A stretch of 12,279 bases of DNA from positions 1 through 12,279 of the forward strand of contig CAJTPM010000067.1 in NCBI GenBank assembly GCA_910578085.1. The letters are read 5' to 3'. Position numbers and translations under genes: made by a program. The stretch is from an uncultured Lachnospiraceae bacterium. Its GTDB lineage: Bacteria; Bacillota; Clostridia; Lachnospirales; Lachnospiraceae. Under the pieces are notes generated by a model, which worked only from the letters and a program-made list of their open reading frames with translations, searched no databases and had not been told where the DNA came from. Positions 12,239 to 12,279 of the stretch are shown piece after piece. How positions within the stretch are numbered: the stretch's first letter is position 1; each line of letters opens with the position of its first letter.

Positions 12239-12262
12239 CCCTTTCCCATGAATGGGAAAGGG
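12239..12262. repeat. Perfect hairpin at the right end
   Basis: CCCTTTCCCAT (12239-12249) pairs with ATGGGAAAGGG (12252-12262) with 2 nt between. It directly abuts the large nested inverted repeat. Confidence 0.75.
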
Positions 12263-12279
12263 CGGGGGATAGGGTTGAA

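Noticed and set aside
10501..12249. Minus-strand frame of 582 aa opposite parB and the terminal repeats
   Set aside because: It is a GC-rich shadow of parB, lacks a ribosome binding site and family motifs, and runs through the terminator and the inverted repeat.

Overview
The window looks like part of a chimeric mobile or integrative region from a gut-type Firmicute (Clostridia). The evidence is AG-rich Shine-Dalgarno sequences, TTGACA/TATAAT-type promoters, several TTG starts, and Tn916/Tn1549-like accessory genes. The left three quarters are AT-rich. From about 10.48 kb to the right end the sequence is clearly GC-rich, which marks a compositional seam between modules of different origin. 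No antibiotic-resistance gene, rRNA, tRNA or CRISPR array is visible.

Layout. (1) 30-2615, minus strand: an operon with a consensus promoter. It encodes a 67-aa helix-turn-helix protein, a LytTR response regulator (TTG start), an AgrC/HPK10-type membrane histidine kinase and a 61-aa two-helix membrane protein. (2) 2677-4003, plus strand: an inverted-repeat cluster, then a wrecked tyrosine recombinase locus whose N-terminal and C-terminal parts seem to come from two adjacent genes joined by deletion. (3) 4088-7539, plus strand: a small YozG-like regulator, an OmpR-type response regulator and its HAMP histidine kinase, a strong terminator, and a lipoprotein with an internally duplicated domain. 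The regulator and lipoprotein promoters share the same 11-bp-phased direct repeats at the same distance from a similar extended -10, so the lipoprotein is probably a direct target of the two-component system, which probably also autoregulates. (4) 7540-9932: a Tn916-like regulatory block, all genes on the minus strand. It holds a DUF3796-like membrane protein, an XRE regulator, a truncated Cys-rich KTR protein, a long structured non-coding stretch, a 16-aa leader peptide, a sigma-70-like factor (Orf7-like) and an Orf8-like small protein. The xis/int genes expected in a Tn916 arrangement are absent. (5) 9933-10485: non-coding DNA with two terminator hairpins and palindromes. (6) 10486-11994: a 502-aa ParB-family protein with a roughly 210-residue low-complexity N-terminus. 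It is followed by a terminator and a very large nested inverted repeat at the right end.

The most distinctive unexplained structure is a set of large hairpins sitting just 3' of genes (7864-7937, 9005-9088, 12073-12235). The arms of the first and third are related to each other. There is also a palindrome present inside parB and again, with its central AAA flipped to TTT, exactly 1 kb downstream as the parB terminator.
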